64,000 nucleotides of DNA from Adiantum capillus-veneris (lineage: Eukaryota > Streptophyta > Polypodiopsida > Polypodiales > Pteridaceae). Both the position numbers and the translations under genes were made by a program. The DNA lies in the NCBI GenBank assembly GCA_014529385.2, contig CM043958.1, positions 153,349,293 through 153,413,292 of the forward strand. The letters run 5' to 3'. Each line of letters begins with the position of its first letter. Position 1 is the stretch's first letter. Under the pieces are notes generated by a model. That model was not told the origin of the DNA and searched no databases. It saw nothing but the letters and a program-made list of their open reading frames with translations. Of the stretch, positions 41,028 through 52,117 are shown piece after piece.

Positions 41028-42640
41028 CAAAGAAGTGTACCACACTTTGCCTACATCTTCCTAGCTGTCGATGAAGGTCATGTTCGTTGAGCTGGTTGTG
41101 AGGCAAGAGAGGGAGTGGATGATGGAGCAGGGGGGCTAGTGGGTGGAATGGGAGGGGAAGGGACAATAACGTGGGGATGGGGGAAGGTGGAGGTGATGGA
41201 GGCGGGGGGGTAAGGGCAGTGGGCGAAGCAAGAGGAGGAGAGGCTGTAAGAGGCGAAGCTGAGGTGAAAGGGGTATCTGTGGGCTTGTCCTGTTGTAAGG
41301 GGTCCAAACAATTTCCTGTGGGAACCCACTGCTGCCGGCCTTATGCAGGTCGACCACCTTGGGCCCTGAACTGACGTGGTGATATCTGGCGACGTCGACG
41401 ACAGACCTGCTACAAGCCCTCCTTTGCAAACTTGGGCACCAGTCTCGGAGGAAGAACCTGCCTCATTTCCCCGTGTCTCTGCCTGCTGGGCCTGGCCAGC
41501 CTTACGAGGCTGGGTCGTGGTCTGTACAGCACATTGAGGCCACCTCCATGGAAAGGCCTTCGCAAGATGGCCCATCTGTCGACAAATGAAGCACTGATTC
41601 GGGAGGCCCGAGTACTCCACACTCTGACAAAGCAAACCACCACTCACCCGAGGTAGTAAAACAACCTTCGGGAGGGTGTGGGTGTCTCCAACCAGAACGC
41701 ATGTTGTAGGTATGTCTGCAACCTTGGTATAGCTATAGAAGCTGCCATGCAAGGTCTCTCCAAGACAATCCCAATCTGGGAACCTATCCTGAGAGTAAAG
41801 GGAGGTACTCTCTCCTCAAGCTGGGAAGCAGACTGAGATGAGTAGGTCTGCCTCCTCAACAAGAGTAGTCGGGGTCAAAGCCATGGCGCCACTGTCAAAA
41901 ATGTGCTCTGACTGCTCGAATGGCCAAGGGGCTTATCGCAATGACCTTGGACGCCATCTCGGATGTGTCAAATTCTATCTAATAGTAGCTGCGCCTGAGA
42001 AACTGAACAACAATGATCTTTCACACCTCTGCTAAAAGGCGGGTCTTAAGGAGATCACGCACCTCCCCTCTGCTAGCTCGGGTGCCGATGATGTTGCAAA
42101 TGATGGAGGTTGCCTGGAGGCGCTCCACCTCTACTGCAAGGCTCGCTTGCTATGTCAGTGAGAATGTAAGTCGGATGGTGGGCTCTGTACGGTTGGACGA
42201 GGCGGCTTCGTGAGTGTCCCTTTGGGACGGAGCATGAGCCTCCATCTATGTCTGCTGCTGTGAAGAAAGGAGTCAAATGAAGACAAACCCTATGAGAGCA
42301 CCGACAAGCAACATCAATGAAAAATACTGTGGAGCAAAGTCACAACATAGTCTCTTGAAAAAGGAAGGGGGGGGGGGGGGGGGGGGGGGGCAATGAAAAG
42401 ATGCGAGTAATGGAGCGGGCAGCGTGGCGGGGAAAGCAGCGAGGGCCCCGCTGGCAAGGGAGGTGGCGGGCAGAGGAGAAAACAGCAGCGGGTGGGCAAG
42501 CACGGGGTGCAGCTCGAAGGGAGAGGGAGGGGGTAGCAGGGGGACAGGGCACGGCAGCGCGAGGGAGGGAGAAGGGGCAACACGAGGGAGGAGCTGTGGG
42601 GCAGGAGACCAACAACAGCAGCGAGTCCGAAATACGGTTC
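40910..42640 (-). pseudogene. L1-b, ORF1 and 5' part
   Basis: The minus strand matches L1-a ORF1: CFICRQMGHLAKAF (zinc knuckle with last Cys lost, near 41,570), DTHTLPKVVLLPRVSGG, and a C-terminal segment CYVYVHEDSWAEDEAPRTERS. A poly(G) tract (42,367-42,390) lies in the 5' region. Many frame changes. Confidence 0.78.
42367..42390 (+). repeat. Poly(G) tract, about 24 bases
   Basis: This uninterrupted G run follows aaaaggaa in the 5' region of L1-b. Other long G/C homopolymers in the window are at 14,550, 35,666 and 35,860. Confidence 0.85.
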
Positions 42641-42649
42641 GTGCTGGAA

Positions 42650-44935
42650 AGAAACTTGATATCAAGTCTTTTTGCTTACTCAAACTTTGTCAAACCAGGA
42701 AGTGAATCTAAGGATTCAAGTTTATCCAAGGGTCTACAGGGCGAGTTACCTCCAGAGCAGCTAGAGGATCACACCTTTGATTTGCTACCAAGGAGTACCC
42801 CTCAAAACCAAAGTTTTGGAGAGCATAGATATGTAAGAATATTCTTTGATGATATCGTTGTTTTCAAAGTCCGAAGAAGAGCATAGAGAGCATCTGACAT
42901 AAGTGTTCAAAGCGCTCAGGGAACACAAATTGGTGATCAACGGAAAGAAAAGCGAGTTCTTTATGGCAGAGAGACAATTGGAACATTGTTTCGTCCAAGG
43001 GCTAAAGTTAAGGCTATTTGCAATTGGCCCACATTGCAGAATGTACATGATGTGAGGAGCTTCTTTGGCTTGGGTTCTTACTATCAAAGGTTCATAAAAT
43101 TTGCAGAGATTTCTTTGCTATTGCACGCCCTTACTCAGAAAGGTGTACTATTCAATTGGGGACCTACACAAATTGCAGCATTTGAGCAGCTCAAACACAA
43201 GTTGAGTACTTGACATGTATTGATACTATCAAATTTGTACGAGCCTTTTGAGGTTTACTATGATGCTTATGGAAGAATTTTGGGAGCAGTGTGGATGCTA
43301 AATGACCATGTAGTAGCTTATGAGAGGCGAATGCTTTTGAAGACAAAACGCCGTGCAGGTGCTCAAATTTATGAGAAGAAACTCTTAGCAGTGACACATG
43401 CATTGAGTCAATGGAAGCATTCCCTTCCCGGTGTAGACTTCACAATATACCACGGATCATCAGAGTTTGAACTATTTCTTGTAGCAGCTGAAGTTATCAA
43501 AGAAAGGAGATGAGCGAATATCCTATATCAGTTTCACTTTCTTAAAGTGTACTTAAAGGGCAAAAACAATGTAGTTGCAAATGCGCTATCTCACAAGCCA
43601 CATGTTTCTACAGTCACAACAATGTTTCATCATGGTTTTGATGATAAGAGGGAGCACTATGATTTTGATGTGATATTCGACAGAGTACAGAGTGGGTTGC
43701 AGGATATTCTCTTAAGGATGGTTACTTGGTGTGGGAAGCCAAGTTATGTGTGACAAGGGCTTTAAGGCTAAAGGTGTTGACAGAGTGTCAGAATCCCCTT
43801 AAAGGATAGAACACTAAGGCAGCTAAGATTTTTTTCTATTGGCCTCAACTCAAGAAGGGCGTGGATGGAGTTTATGAATACTTTGTATGATATGTTAGGA
43901 AGTGATGTACGATAATCACCAAGTAACATGATTCCAAATTGACCATGGGAGAGTATTGCTAGGGATTTGATTTTCAACCCCCCAAGACTGAGGGTGGGCG
44001 TGATGGTATCTGGACCATCATGGATTTGGTTCAATAAGCAGGCTTATTTTGTGCCAAAGAAAAAGACAATGAAAGGCGATCACTTGGCCAAACTGTTTAT
44101 ATAACACATCTTTCAGATTCATGGGTAGGCACCTACTTCTTTTGTTTCAAATAGAGACCCCAGGCTTACGAGCTTGTTGAAGAACAATGTGTGATAATGT
44201 GGGTACTACACTCAAATTCTCTTCCTCGTTTCATTCATAGATAGATGGGCACTCAGAGATTACCCAATGCTAGTATTAGACTTGTTGAAGTCTTACATCT
44301 CTGAAAATAAGTCTCGTTGAGAGTGGTATTTGCTATTGGTGGAGTTTTCTTATACCAACATTGTTCATACATCGATGTGGAAGGCACCATAGTCGAAGGT
44401 GGCAAGAAGGTTCCACCTGTCTTGTACACCAGGGACAAGATTTCCAAGCTGCTCACTTTGTAGAGGATCAAACCACCCCTTTTGCCGAGGTTAAGGAGAC
44501 CTTGCATAAGTCTCAAGAATGGCACAAGAAAGCAGTAGACAAGCATCGATGTGGCTTACAATTAAAGGAAGGCAAGATCAAAGAGATCCTTTAGATTGAA
44601 GTTGACAGATACTTGGAGGATTCACAATGCTTTTCATGTGAGTTTATTACGACCTTTCAAGGGTGAGGTGTCGGAGGACAAGGATCCATAGGAGCAGGCT
44701 GAGGTGGAAGAAACCGGCAATGCTTGGTTAAGTTCAGGAGCCACCCTGCTCTTGACACAAAGTGGATGGAGGAGGAGGAGGACTCGGGCAAATACTCCTC
44801 AGTTGTTAGAGTTTGACCTTGAGGCTTTTGGTCTAGTTGCAGATCTATTCGAAAAATGCGCGCTAATTCAGTGGGTTAAGTCTAGTGCAATGCATGCTAC
44901 ACAAGAGAGGAGTAACTCCACTCTTTTCTCATAGA
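42650..44935 (+). pseudogene. Degenerate chromovirus pol (element F)
   Basis: Order is normal but decayed: EDHTFDLLPRSTPQNQ (start of the reverse transcriptase region), FFDDIVVFK (catalytic Asp pair, with most of the palm deleted), HKLVINGKKSEFF, FGLGSYYQRFIKF, RNase H EVYYDAYGRILGAV and YEKKLLAVTHALSQWKHSL, KGKNNVVANALSHKP, then scraps of integrase (KTMKGDHLAKLF-like) and NAFHVSLLRPFKGEV. Stops and deletions are frequent. It is one of the oldest elements here. Confidence 0.85.
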
Positions 44936-45471
44936 TTCACGACAGATTGCGTATAGAGTCAACCATTTTGTCTCTGACATTCTTGGGTACGGATGTGTTG
45001 ACACTGCTTTGCATGGTGACTATTGTACATAGATTGTTTACCATGATATGTGATGTTATGGTTGGAATTCCAAGAGAGTGATTTACAAACAAATGTTGAG
45101 TACTCTTGCAGGTACATGTTTGAGCATGTGAGGTGAAATGTCTGCAGTATTTTGTCTCTATTAACTGGCAAGGATGATACTGATAAGGATATGATGAATT
45201 TAGTGTGTCTCGACAGCTGTTAGAGGTGTCATTAGACCTAGATGTAATGGCTAAATGATTCATTACGATCAGAGCTTGTGTTTGAAGTCTCGACGGGGAC
45301 AAGCACTGGAATGTATTTGTTTATTGTTGTGCTAGTGTATGCTATTATTTTGTACGGGCTTGTGAGTGATGGTCAAATGAATGTCCGTATAAGGTCAATG
45401 CCTACTGAATTCTCGTTTGCTATCTGTTTGCAAGTGTAACGGAGGCGATAGCTCTTCTTTAAAGGGGGGCA
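44936..45471 (+). other. 3' untranslated region and polypurine tract of element F
   Basis: The region between the pol remnant and ctttaaagggggg (45,458-45,470). It holds no gene. Confidence 0.55.
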
Positions 45472-46000
45472 TGTTACAAAGTCATGAAATAGCATGTCTG
45501 TACCAGACCAATAGAGAGCAGCATGTCTGTACCAGACCAGTAGAGAGCAGAAAGAGTTGAACCGCAGGAGAGGACATTTCTCTGAGCCTAAAAAAGTGTG
45601 AAATGCAGCACAAGATCCAGCGAGAATCGCCGCAAGATTTGCTGTGGATCATTCACGGGCTGACACATGGCATCTGTACAATGGTAACATGGCAGTACGA
45701 ACACTAATGACACAGCAAATGAACAAGGCTGTTTTCCGAGCAGTTATGAAAGCGTTGACTTTTGGGTACGCAAGCTTTTTGACTGCAGAATTTTTGCCAC
45801 TCCAGTGGGGGAGATTCCTCCAAATGAAGGCCAACATCGGGCATACTGCTAGAAGGAGATATATCAAGGCCAATGTGGGACGCAGATATTCCAGAACAAT
45901 TTCCTGTGCTCTTCTTCCAAAATACGCACAGAAGATATTCAAAATGACATAGGCTGCCACAATTGAATTTGACCTCTACTTGCATAATGTCCCAAACAGA
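45472..46000 (+). repeat. LTR of element F (right end uncertain)
   Basis: It starts TGTTACAAAGTCATG after the polypurine tract. A roughly 33-bp unit (gcatgtctgtaccagaccar) is repeated near 45,497 and 45,526. The end must lie before the exon at 46,072. A 102-codon ORF (45,644-45,952) has no recognisable motif. Confidence 0.5.
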
Positions 46001-46071
46001 AACTTGAGTATTTGAGAAATTTAAACAGTGATTAGAGAATCTTTATATCTTGCTGATGAACAACACGATAC

Positions 46072-46167
46072 CTGTAGCTAACAAGATCCACAAGTGTCAA
46101 GCCGTATGGACCTGTAACATGATTCAAAGAGAAACTTGGTCCCCGTCCATCAGCCACCATATCTCCG
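46072..46167 (-). CDS. ISA2: ISA2-like exon with altered GH13 region IV
   Basis: Ninety-six bases, acceptor tatggcag and donor acag|gtatcg. It encodes GDMVADGRGPSFSLN, then HVTGPYGLTLVDLVSY. Catalytic isoamylases have (F/V)-x-A-H-D-G-F-T-L here, where His-Asp is GH13 conserved region IV. In this gene those two positions read Pro-Tyr. ISA2-type subunits are known to have lost catalytic residues, so this supports the ISA2 class. The trailing AG joins C of the exon 17.7 kb away to form Ser before WNCGEEG. Confidence 0.88.
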
Positions 46168-46272
46168 CTGCCATATGAAACCACATTAACTATGTTACAA
46201 CTGCCACATCCAACACCATTGTGCCTTGCCAAACTGATATCAAAGTTTCAGAAACTAAGATAAGAAAGATAC

Positions 46273-46397
46273 CTCCCACACAACCTTGTCGCAAATCTGC
46301 TCAGTTGGCCTTTATCACCCCTCATGAACTGGCGCACATCTTCTCGGTATCTGTTATTCCACAGACACCACCTCTTCCAGTGAGGAAATTTGATGTC
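46273..46397 (-). CDS. ISA2: ISA2-like exon (FPHWKRW...ATRLCG)
   Basis: Forty-one codons plus two bases, starting in phase 0 after acceptor gtctgcag. It includes FPHWKRWCLWNNRYRED, VRQFMRGDKG and FATRLCG, which align with the W-N-x-x-Y-R-D-x-V-R-x-F segment and the A-T-R-x-x-G-S segment of isoamylases. The donor is ggag|gtatct. The last two bases (AG) combine with C of the next exon to give Ser. The 5' boundary is my choice; the frame is also open a little further upstream, so it could be a few codons longer. Confidence 0.85.
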
Positions 46398-47650
46398 CTG
46401 CAGACCACTCATCAATTTATATCCAAAATAGCCTAGGATCCTTCATCTATTTCAAAACACTAGACTACACATCATATGAGGAGCAAAAATGGTCAGAGTC
46501 AGATTTTATGACAAAGTTTAATAAACTTCAAATTGTGTTGTATTGCTAGCATCACAGTTATGTACAAGGCCGTTTCCTTTGGCGTTTATAAAGCACCTTC
46601 AGTCAGTTAAAAAAACTTCTTTTTTACTGAACTTTTTTGGACATGTCACACCACGTATATAAATGAAGATAAAGAGGAGACAAGCTGTTAAGTAAATAGG
46701 GACTTGAAAACAGTAGAATATGAGCCATCAATTTTGTAACCCCAATCAGAACAGTTGTTGACTAGAGAAGGGAATGCTATCCTGTTGAAAGTTGACATAT
46801 TGACTAGAATGGCTCATCTGATTTTTAGAAAAGGTCTACCACAAAATATGACATCTCTAGATGACATTGATGAAAAGCATTTCAAGATCAAAAACTTTTG
46901 GACAGACTCGCCTCGTGTTACAGATCAAATCGAAATTCAAATAGGACATATTTTCCTTGAATGGATTGCCATTAAGATTCAAAACAGATATCTTCTTTCT
47001 TACGTTGCAAATAACCTAGAGCATGGATCTCATGGCTTTGATTAGTAGATTTCAGTCAAATATTGACATAAAAACAGAAAATTCAACTGTATCCTTTATA
47101 AACATTGGTTGGCATTATTGCATCGCTCTTCTAACCTTTACGAATTGTCAAATCACAATAAAGGCATCCCAACAGATGCTTATTTGTACGAAGGGAAAAT
47201 TCAGGGAAGTGAGAAGATATTGAGGCTGCTAGAGATAGAGAACTACATAGTTTGTAACCATGGGGGCAGAATATATTGCAGCATTCATGGCATTTGCCTG
47301 TATTTGCAAACCTTACTGGGAAACGGTAATTCAGCCATAATGTCAGTAGATGTTGCCACATTGACTATTTTCTTATTTTCTGAGGAATTTCTACTTGAGG
47401 AAATTAGGATATTTAAATGTGTACACTTGTGAATTGTCAAGTTAAGAACTGTAGATCTACAAGAACTGATAAAAGCCATCACATCTCTGATGGGTGACAT
47501 TAAGGATCGCAAAGGAGTTCTTCCGTAATTGGTGGGAGAGACTGGGTAATGGGCATCCTGATGCGTCAATAGGATGGGTGACGGGAGCATCGGATAGGGA
47601 ATATTCCATTGGTTTGAGGAGAAAATATGAATAGGGTAAGAATTTTGCGT
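46398..47650. other. Unassigned intron-like DNA upstream of the ISA2-like exons
   Basis: AT-rich DNA without transposon motifs. I searched the minus strand by eye for earlier isoamylase exons and saw none. A plus-strand ORF at 46,755-47,045 (96 codons) matches nothing I know and is probably chance. Confidence 0.4.
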
Positions 47651-47681
47651 AAAGATGCAAGCACATGAATAAAGATGGGTT

Positions 47682-48110
47682 TTGAGAAGCTTTGGAGAAA
47701 AGCAGGATGTTTTTGAGTGTTACCAAGAAAAGATCAATGATGTATCCTTCAGACTGAAGTTACCAGATACTTGGAAGAATCATAATGCATTTCATGTGAG
47801 TCTATTGAGACTTTTCAAAGGTGAAGTCCAAGCAGACAGGGAGCCAGAGGAGCAGCCCGAAGTGGCAAAAACGGATGAGATTCTCATTCCAGAACAGGTC
47901 CTAGCTCAAAAAAAAGGAAAGTGAAAGGTAAGCTGACACGCCAGTATTTAGTCAAGCTGAGAAACTACCCGGCTTTGGATGCCAAGTGGATGGAAGAGGA
48001 GGACCTAGCAGATACTCCTCAGGTTTTAGAGCTTTATCTCAAAGCCTTTGGTTTAGCACCGACTACTTCAAGAGTTACTTATGAATCAACACGTTGAATC
48101 TGGTGCGGTG
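47682..48110 (+). pseudogene. Chromovirus pol C-terminus (element E) with chromodomain
   Basis: It encodes INDVSFRLKLPDTWK, NAFHVSLLRLFKGEV, DEILIPEQVLAQ. After a one-base frame change near 47,920 it reads RQYLVKLRNYPALDAKWMEE, the chromodomain core. The integrase core upstream is lost. A polypurine tract and LTR follow about 540 bp later. Confidence 0.85.
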
Positions 48111-48659
48111 GAGACTGCACAAGAGAGGAGTTACTCCCCTCCTTTGTCACAGGCTACCTTGATGGAATAAAGTCGCTCATTTCTTTTGAGATTTGAGGGA
48201 TACTGACGGGCTAACAGTATTCTATTGAATGACTTTATGTAAAGAAGTACTCTAAAATGGGAACTCCTAAAATGAATCTGTTACATGTGCTCTCTCATGC
48301 GTGTATTGTTTGAATGCATCTTTGAACGACAAAATGAATGCAACATTTATGTCTTGTTCATCTGAGTGGTGATGTGGATATGATAGCGACAAGCATTAGA
48401 CAATCGAGACAACTGTTAGAGATCAGTGTAATCTGGATGTGATTGCTATATAAGTTACAATGATCATTATTCTCATCTAAGATCTCAACGGGGATAGTGA
48501 TGTGAATGTGATGTGATTGTCATCTTCGTGCAACTGTTGGATATATATGGTCTAGTACGTTGGTACTTAAAGTCAATGTCTGTTGAACCAATTTTTGTCT
48601 TGTGTTTGTTTTGCACGCATAATCGAGGGCGATTACAATTCTATCAAGAGGGGGGTATG
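48111..48659 (+). other. 3' untranslated region and polypurine tract of element E
   Basis: No gene. It ends with ttctatcaagaggggggta directly before the TGTCACAAAG LTR start. Confidence 0.65.
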
Positions 48660-48970
48660 TCACAAAGTGATGATGTGGCATGGCCAATAGGACGCGGCCG
48701 GACAAGAAAGGGGCAAAGAGGCAAAAGAAATTTTACCAACTTATAGAAGCTGTTCGAGTGGCCCATATCAAAGGGTACTAACTTTATACGTTCTACCAAC
48801 TTATGGTACTTTGGCCATCACACGAAAATGGGTAGGAAAGACTCTTTCCAAAGCCTCACAATAGGAACTTCAAGAAAACACGATCAGATTCCATCTTGGA
48901 CGACATAATAAGCTTGAACACTCCAAGTGTGAACACGTGAGAAAACTACAAACAGCTGAACAGAAATTGA
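48660..48970 (+). repeat. LTR of family A type, truncated (copy E)
   Basis: TGTCACAAAGTGATGATGTGG resembles the start of the copy at 62,177 (atcacaaactgatgatgtgg). The phrases taccaacttatagaa and taccaacttatggta echo LTR A. It is cut short by a minus-strand LINE end near 48,970. Confidence 0.65.
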
Positions 48971-49085
48971 ATAGAGAAATAAAAAGAAATGTTATATTAA
49001 CGTCTTCTAGAGGCCATATTGACCTATGAGACCAGAGAGTTACATCATGGTGAATCAGATACAAGGTCTTAATAAAAACAAAGAA
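48971..49085 (-). mobile_element. msLINE 3' end, minus strand
   Basis: On the minus strand, ggtctcataggtcaatatggcct (stem-loop, 49,011-49,025) is followed by ctagaagacgttaatataacatttc, matching copy 4. The body upstream is not recognisable; open plus-strand sequence begins at about 49,087. Confidence 0.7.
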
Positions 49086-49086
49086 A

Positions 49087-49205
49087 AAAACTAACTAAAC
49101 AGAAACACTATCAAAGGTGGGTATCGAGAGCCTGAGAGGTACATATACAAAAAGTGGGTGCGTCTCAAAGAAAAGATACAAAATGATGGATATTTGTATC
49201 AAAAT
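49087..49205 (+). other. Left part of an ORF interrupted by chromovirus C
   Basis: Joined to 56,680-56,908 (after removing the element and one ccaga), this gives about 115 open codons. It encodes GGYREPERYIYKKWVRLKEK and continues across the insertion as NPEMPRIVRYMVVSML. The protein is not recognised. It may be a decayed transposon gene. Confidence 0.45.
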
Positions 49206-49210
49206 CCAGA

Positions 49211-50707
49211 TGTAACTAAGTCAGACTTTGTAAATAATTAATTTATTTATGAAAAAAGAATTATCTAATTAGTTGTATGCACATCAGAATAGATTTAGCA
49301 CTTCTGGGGCCTCAGGTGCGCCCAAGTTTGGGCCAGTGCACCTCAGGGAGACCCTAGCAGAAAATACCCTGAAGCCCTAGCGATTGGGAAATTGGGTCTT
49401 CAATGAAGGGGTAGATAGTAGCCTCAGATTTCAGGCTCAGAAAATTACGCGCGCTAGTGCAAGCACAGGAATGAGATGGGGTCCTTAGAATAATAACCCT
49501 AAGGCCTGAATCATTTTACGGCCTTAGTATAAGTCAGTTAAAGTATTTTTAAATTGTCTATGCCGGACCAAATGACCGGACAAGTGCGAACAGGTAATGC
49601 CAGAGCAGTGTCGGTACGGCATTGCGCTGGGAGCAGTTAACAATTTCATTAGTAGCATCTGTGTGTGCAGTTGTGAGTTAATTTTCACATTTCATTAATA
49701 GCCTAGGGATTTTTAAAAGTGAAAGTTGAAGGGTTTTTTAAGTCATTAAGTAAGTGTGCCAAGTGGCACACTTACCAATGCAAACTACCTCTCACTCTCA
49801 CCCTCTCTCTCTTCCTAGCGCCCCCTCTCCCTGATGGCTATTTAGGAGGCCCTACTCCCCCATTTTCAGTGTTGGCAGTGCTCTTACCCCCCCTATTGTG
49901 AGTATGCCCTATGCATTGGAGCCCTCCATGGAAGCTTGAGAGCAGCCCCTTGTGACATATGTGGTGGCCTCGTGCTCCCATTGTCTAGAACAAGGGCTCT
50001 CATAGCCATAGCCAACTTTTGGTGAGGTTTCATCGCGAGAAGTTGCAACAGGCACTCTCTTCGTAGAGTGTGGTGGCTGTAAATTCTCTGTTTTCAGCCC
50101 TTAATCACCTCCTTTAGGTTGAATTTCAGCAAAACACATATAGAATCTAGTTCTTCTCTACCTACACTACGTGTACACCAAGTTTCGTGCAATTCCATCC
50201 CGGAAAAGGTCTCTTTTTTGGCTCTAGAAGGTGCTCAGGTAACATTTTCAGGTTATGTGCAGAAAATTACAGCAAGCATGTGTGCGTGCATTTTGCGTGT
50301 TTCTCCCTTGTTTTTGTTGCAGAAATAATTATGCATAAAGGAACTCAGTTAGCGGAAGGTAGACTCTCATTTTCGAGAGCTTCCATTGAGTTTTGTGGAA
50401 GATAGACTCTCGTTTTTGAGAGCTTCCCAAAATCTCATAGCAGAGGGAAGATCCTCTCAGTATTCAGAGAGTAGCGTTCGCACTCTCTCAGTCAGAAGCA
50501 GAAAGAAAGAATAGAGGACGGGCTATTGCCCCGTTCTTGTGCTTGTAAAAATTCTCCCTTAGTAATAAAGATATTCTCTCTATGGAGGGGGACCAGCCCA
50601 TCTTCTGGTCCCCAATGAAGTGTCAAGCTTTTCCTCTCTCTCTCCAATTCTCTTGAGTATTTGAAGTACAATTAAAAGTCAGTTTACGCTTCCGTATTTT
50701 TGTGACA
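49211..50707 (+). repeat. Left LTR of element C
   Basis: TGTAACTAAG to TTTGTGACA. Differences from the right LTR within the first 125 bases are about six, all single-base. Confidence 0.96.
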
Positions 50708-50708
50708 A

Positions 50709-50720
50709 TGGTATCAGAGC
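50709..50720 (+). other. Primer-binding site of element C
   Basis: TGGTATCAGAGC, complementary to the 3' end of initiator tRNA-Met, is one base after the LTR end. Confidence 0.95.
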
Positions 50721-50815
50721 AAGGTCATCTCTCTCTTCCTTAAGGGATTGGCGACTCTTGGCAGATTGCAGAAAAGGGAGGACGCGAGATAGAGTTCTCT
50801 CTCCTTCAACAGCAG

Positions 50816-52117
50816 GTGGAAAAGTTGCAAAAAGCTCTCTCCCATCCAGAAGTCCAAAAGATTCTCCATACTCTTGAGAAAGGGAAGGAGAAAATGCCGA
50901 TGGGGTCAGGAGAAATCACGCAGAACCCAAAGGCGCCAGAACCAAGGAAAGATCCTTTGATTGGAACCTCCCGCATGCACGAGAGGCACAGGAAACCTCC
51001 AGAACATCATGTGCGGTTTAACCCAAAGGTTCAAGAGCAGGATCCCCCTGATTCCCCTCAGTTCTCTTTCATGAAGAATCTGGATGACATAGTTGCTCCG
51101 GGAGACATGTTCCTGGAAGATCCGTCGCAGCAAGAAGTGCATTCAAGGGAAAAGACTCTTGTCCATAAGGAGTCTAAGCATAGAAAGAAGGAGCATCATA
51201 AGAAGAAGCACCACAGGCAGAAAACATTCAAGTCGGGAGACAAAGATGTGAAATTCGACACCTACAATGGGCGGCGTGATAATGACAAAGCGTTGGCTTT
51301 CATCCGCCAATTCGAAGTTGCATTTGCTGAAGGGAATTTTAAAGAAAGATCCAAGCTTCGCCATGTTAGTATGTACCTGAAAGGCACCGCCAACAGTTGG
51401 TGGTTAACCCTTATCCTAGAAGATCGTAAACACCAAGATTGGACTGCTTTCAAGAAGGAGTTCTACGCAGAGTTCCTTCCTCTAGACTATGAGGAAGAGG
51501 TAAAGAAATAATGGGATCGCCTTTAACAGTCAGAGAACAAAACTGTTCCACGCTATGTGGATAGGTTTTGGGACGTTCTCTTGAAAGTCACTCCATTCAA
51601 GAAGATTGACGATTCGGAAAAGATGCGTAAGTTTGAAGCAGGATTGCATGAAGCCTTGCAAAAGGCTATGAAGCTTTACCCTCGAGGTAACTTGCAGATA
51701 CTTATGGAATCAGCCCGCATAGCTGATGGAATACATGACAAGGGTACTCCCAGGAAGATGGAGCAAAGCACTTACCAAGCCAAGCAGAAGGCTCTCCATC
51801 AGCAGCCTACCTCTACTTCTTCTTCTCAAAAGAAGAAAAGAACCGCCTCCGAAGCAGAAGCAAAGCCAAATCAGCCCAAGAAAGGGAGATATCTCTCTCT
51901 TGCTGAGTTGCGAACTTACATTAGTGAAGGAAGATGCTTCAAGTGTGGACAAGTTGGTCATATGAAGGGTGACTGTCCTACCAAACCTCCACAACCACCC
52001 TCTTCCAATGCAGTCCCAGATGTACAACCAAGGATGGAAAAGAAAGAGCTCTTCTTCAAGCATGGGGTAGCATCAACAACCAACGGGCTCTCATTTTGTT
52101 TGACCCTGGCACTATAG
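50816..52117 (+). pseudogene. Element C gag with zinc knuckle, two nonsense codons
   Basis: The frame from 50,816 to 52,117 is open except for TAA at 51,509-51,511 and TAA a few codons later, both at positions where Gln (CAA) fits. The retrotransposon Gag core is present (VKFDTYNGRRDNDKALAFIR, YLKGTANSWW, DWTAFKKEFYAEFLP, VPRYVDRFWDVLL). Near the end is a CX2CX4HX4C knuckle CFKCGQVGHMKGDC (51,939-51,980). Gag would form the particle and bind the RNA. The first codons may lie slightly upstream of 50,816 near the primer site. Confidence 0.92.

Larger units (their letters stand above)
27343..46397 (-). other. ISA2: ISA2-like isoamylase gene, interior part (five exons)
   Basis: Span of the five recognised exons on the minus strand: 46,273-46,397; 46,072-46,167; 28,313-28,376; 27,635-27,741; 27,343-27,448. 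The four introns between them are 105, 17,695, 571 and 186 bp. All have GT...AG ends and the codon phases match at every junction. The joined exons encode 166 residues of the GH13 isoamylase catalytic-barrel region without a stop. ISA2 forms a hetero-complex with catalytic ISA1 in plastids and helps trim amylopectin during starch synthesis. The class call rests on the NMGDECG signature and loss of the GH13 region IV His-Asp. Earlier and later exons were not found in the window. Confidence 0.85.

Noticed and set aside
45644-45952. 102-codon ORF as a gene
   Set aside because: It lies in the LTR of element F, has a mirror ORF of the same length on the other strand, and no motif.
46755-47045. 96-codon plus-strand ORF as a host gene
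   Set aside because: No recognisable domain, no splice or start context, and AT-rich intron-like surroundings.
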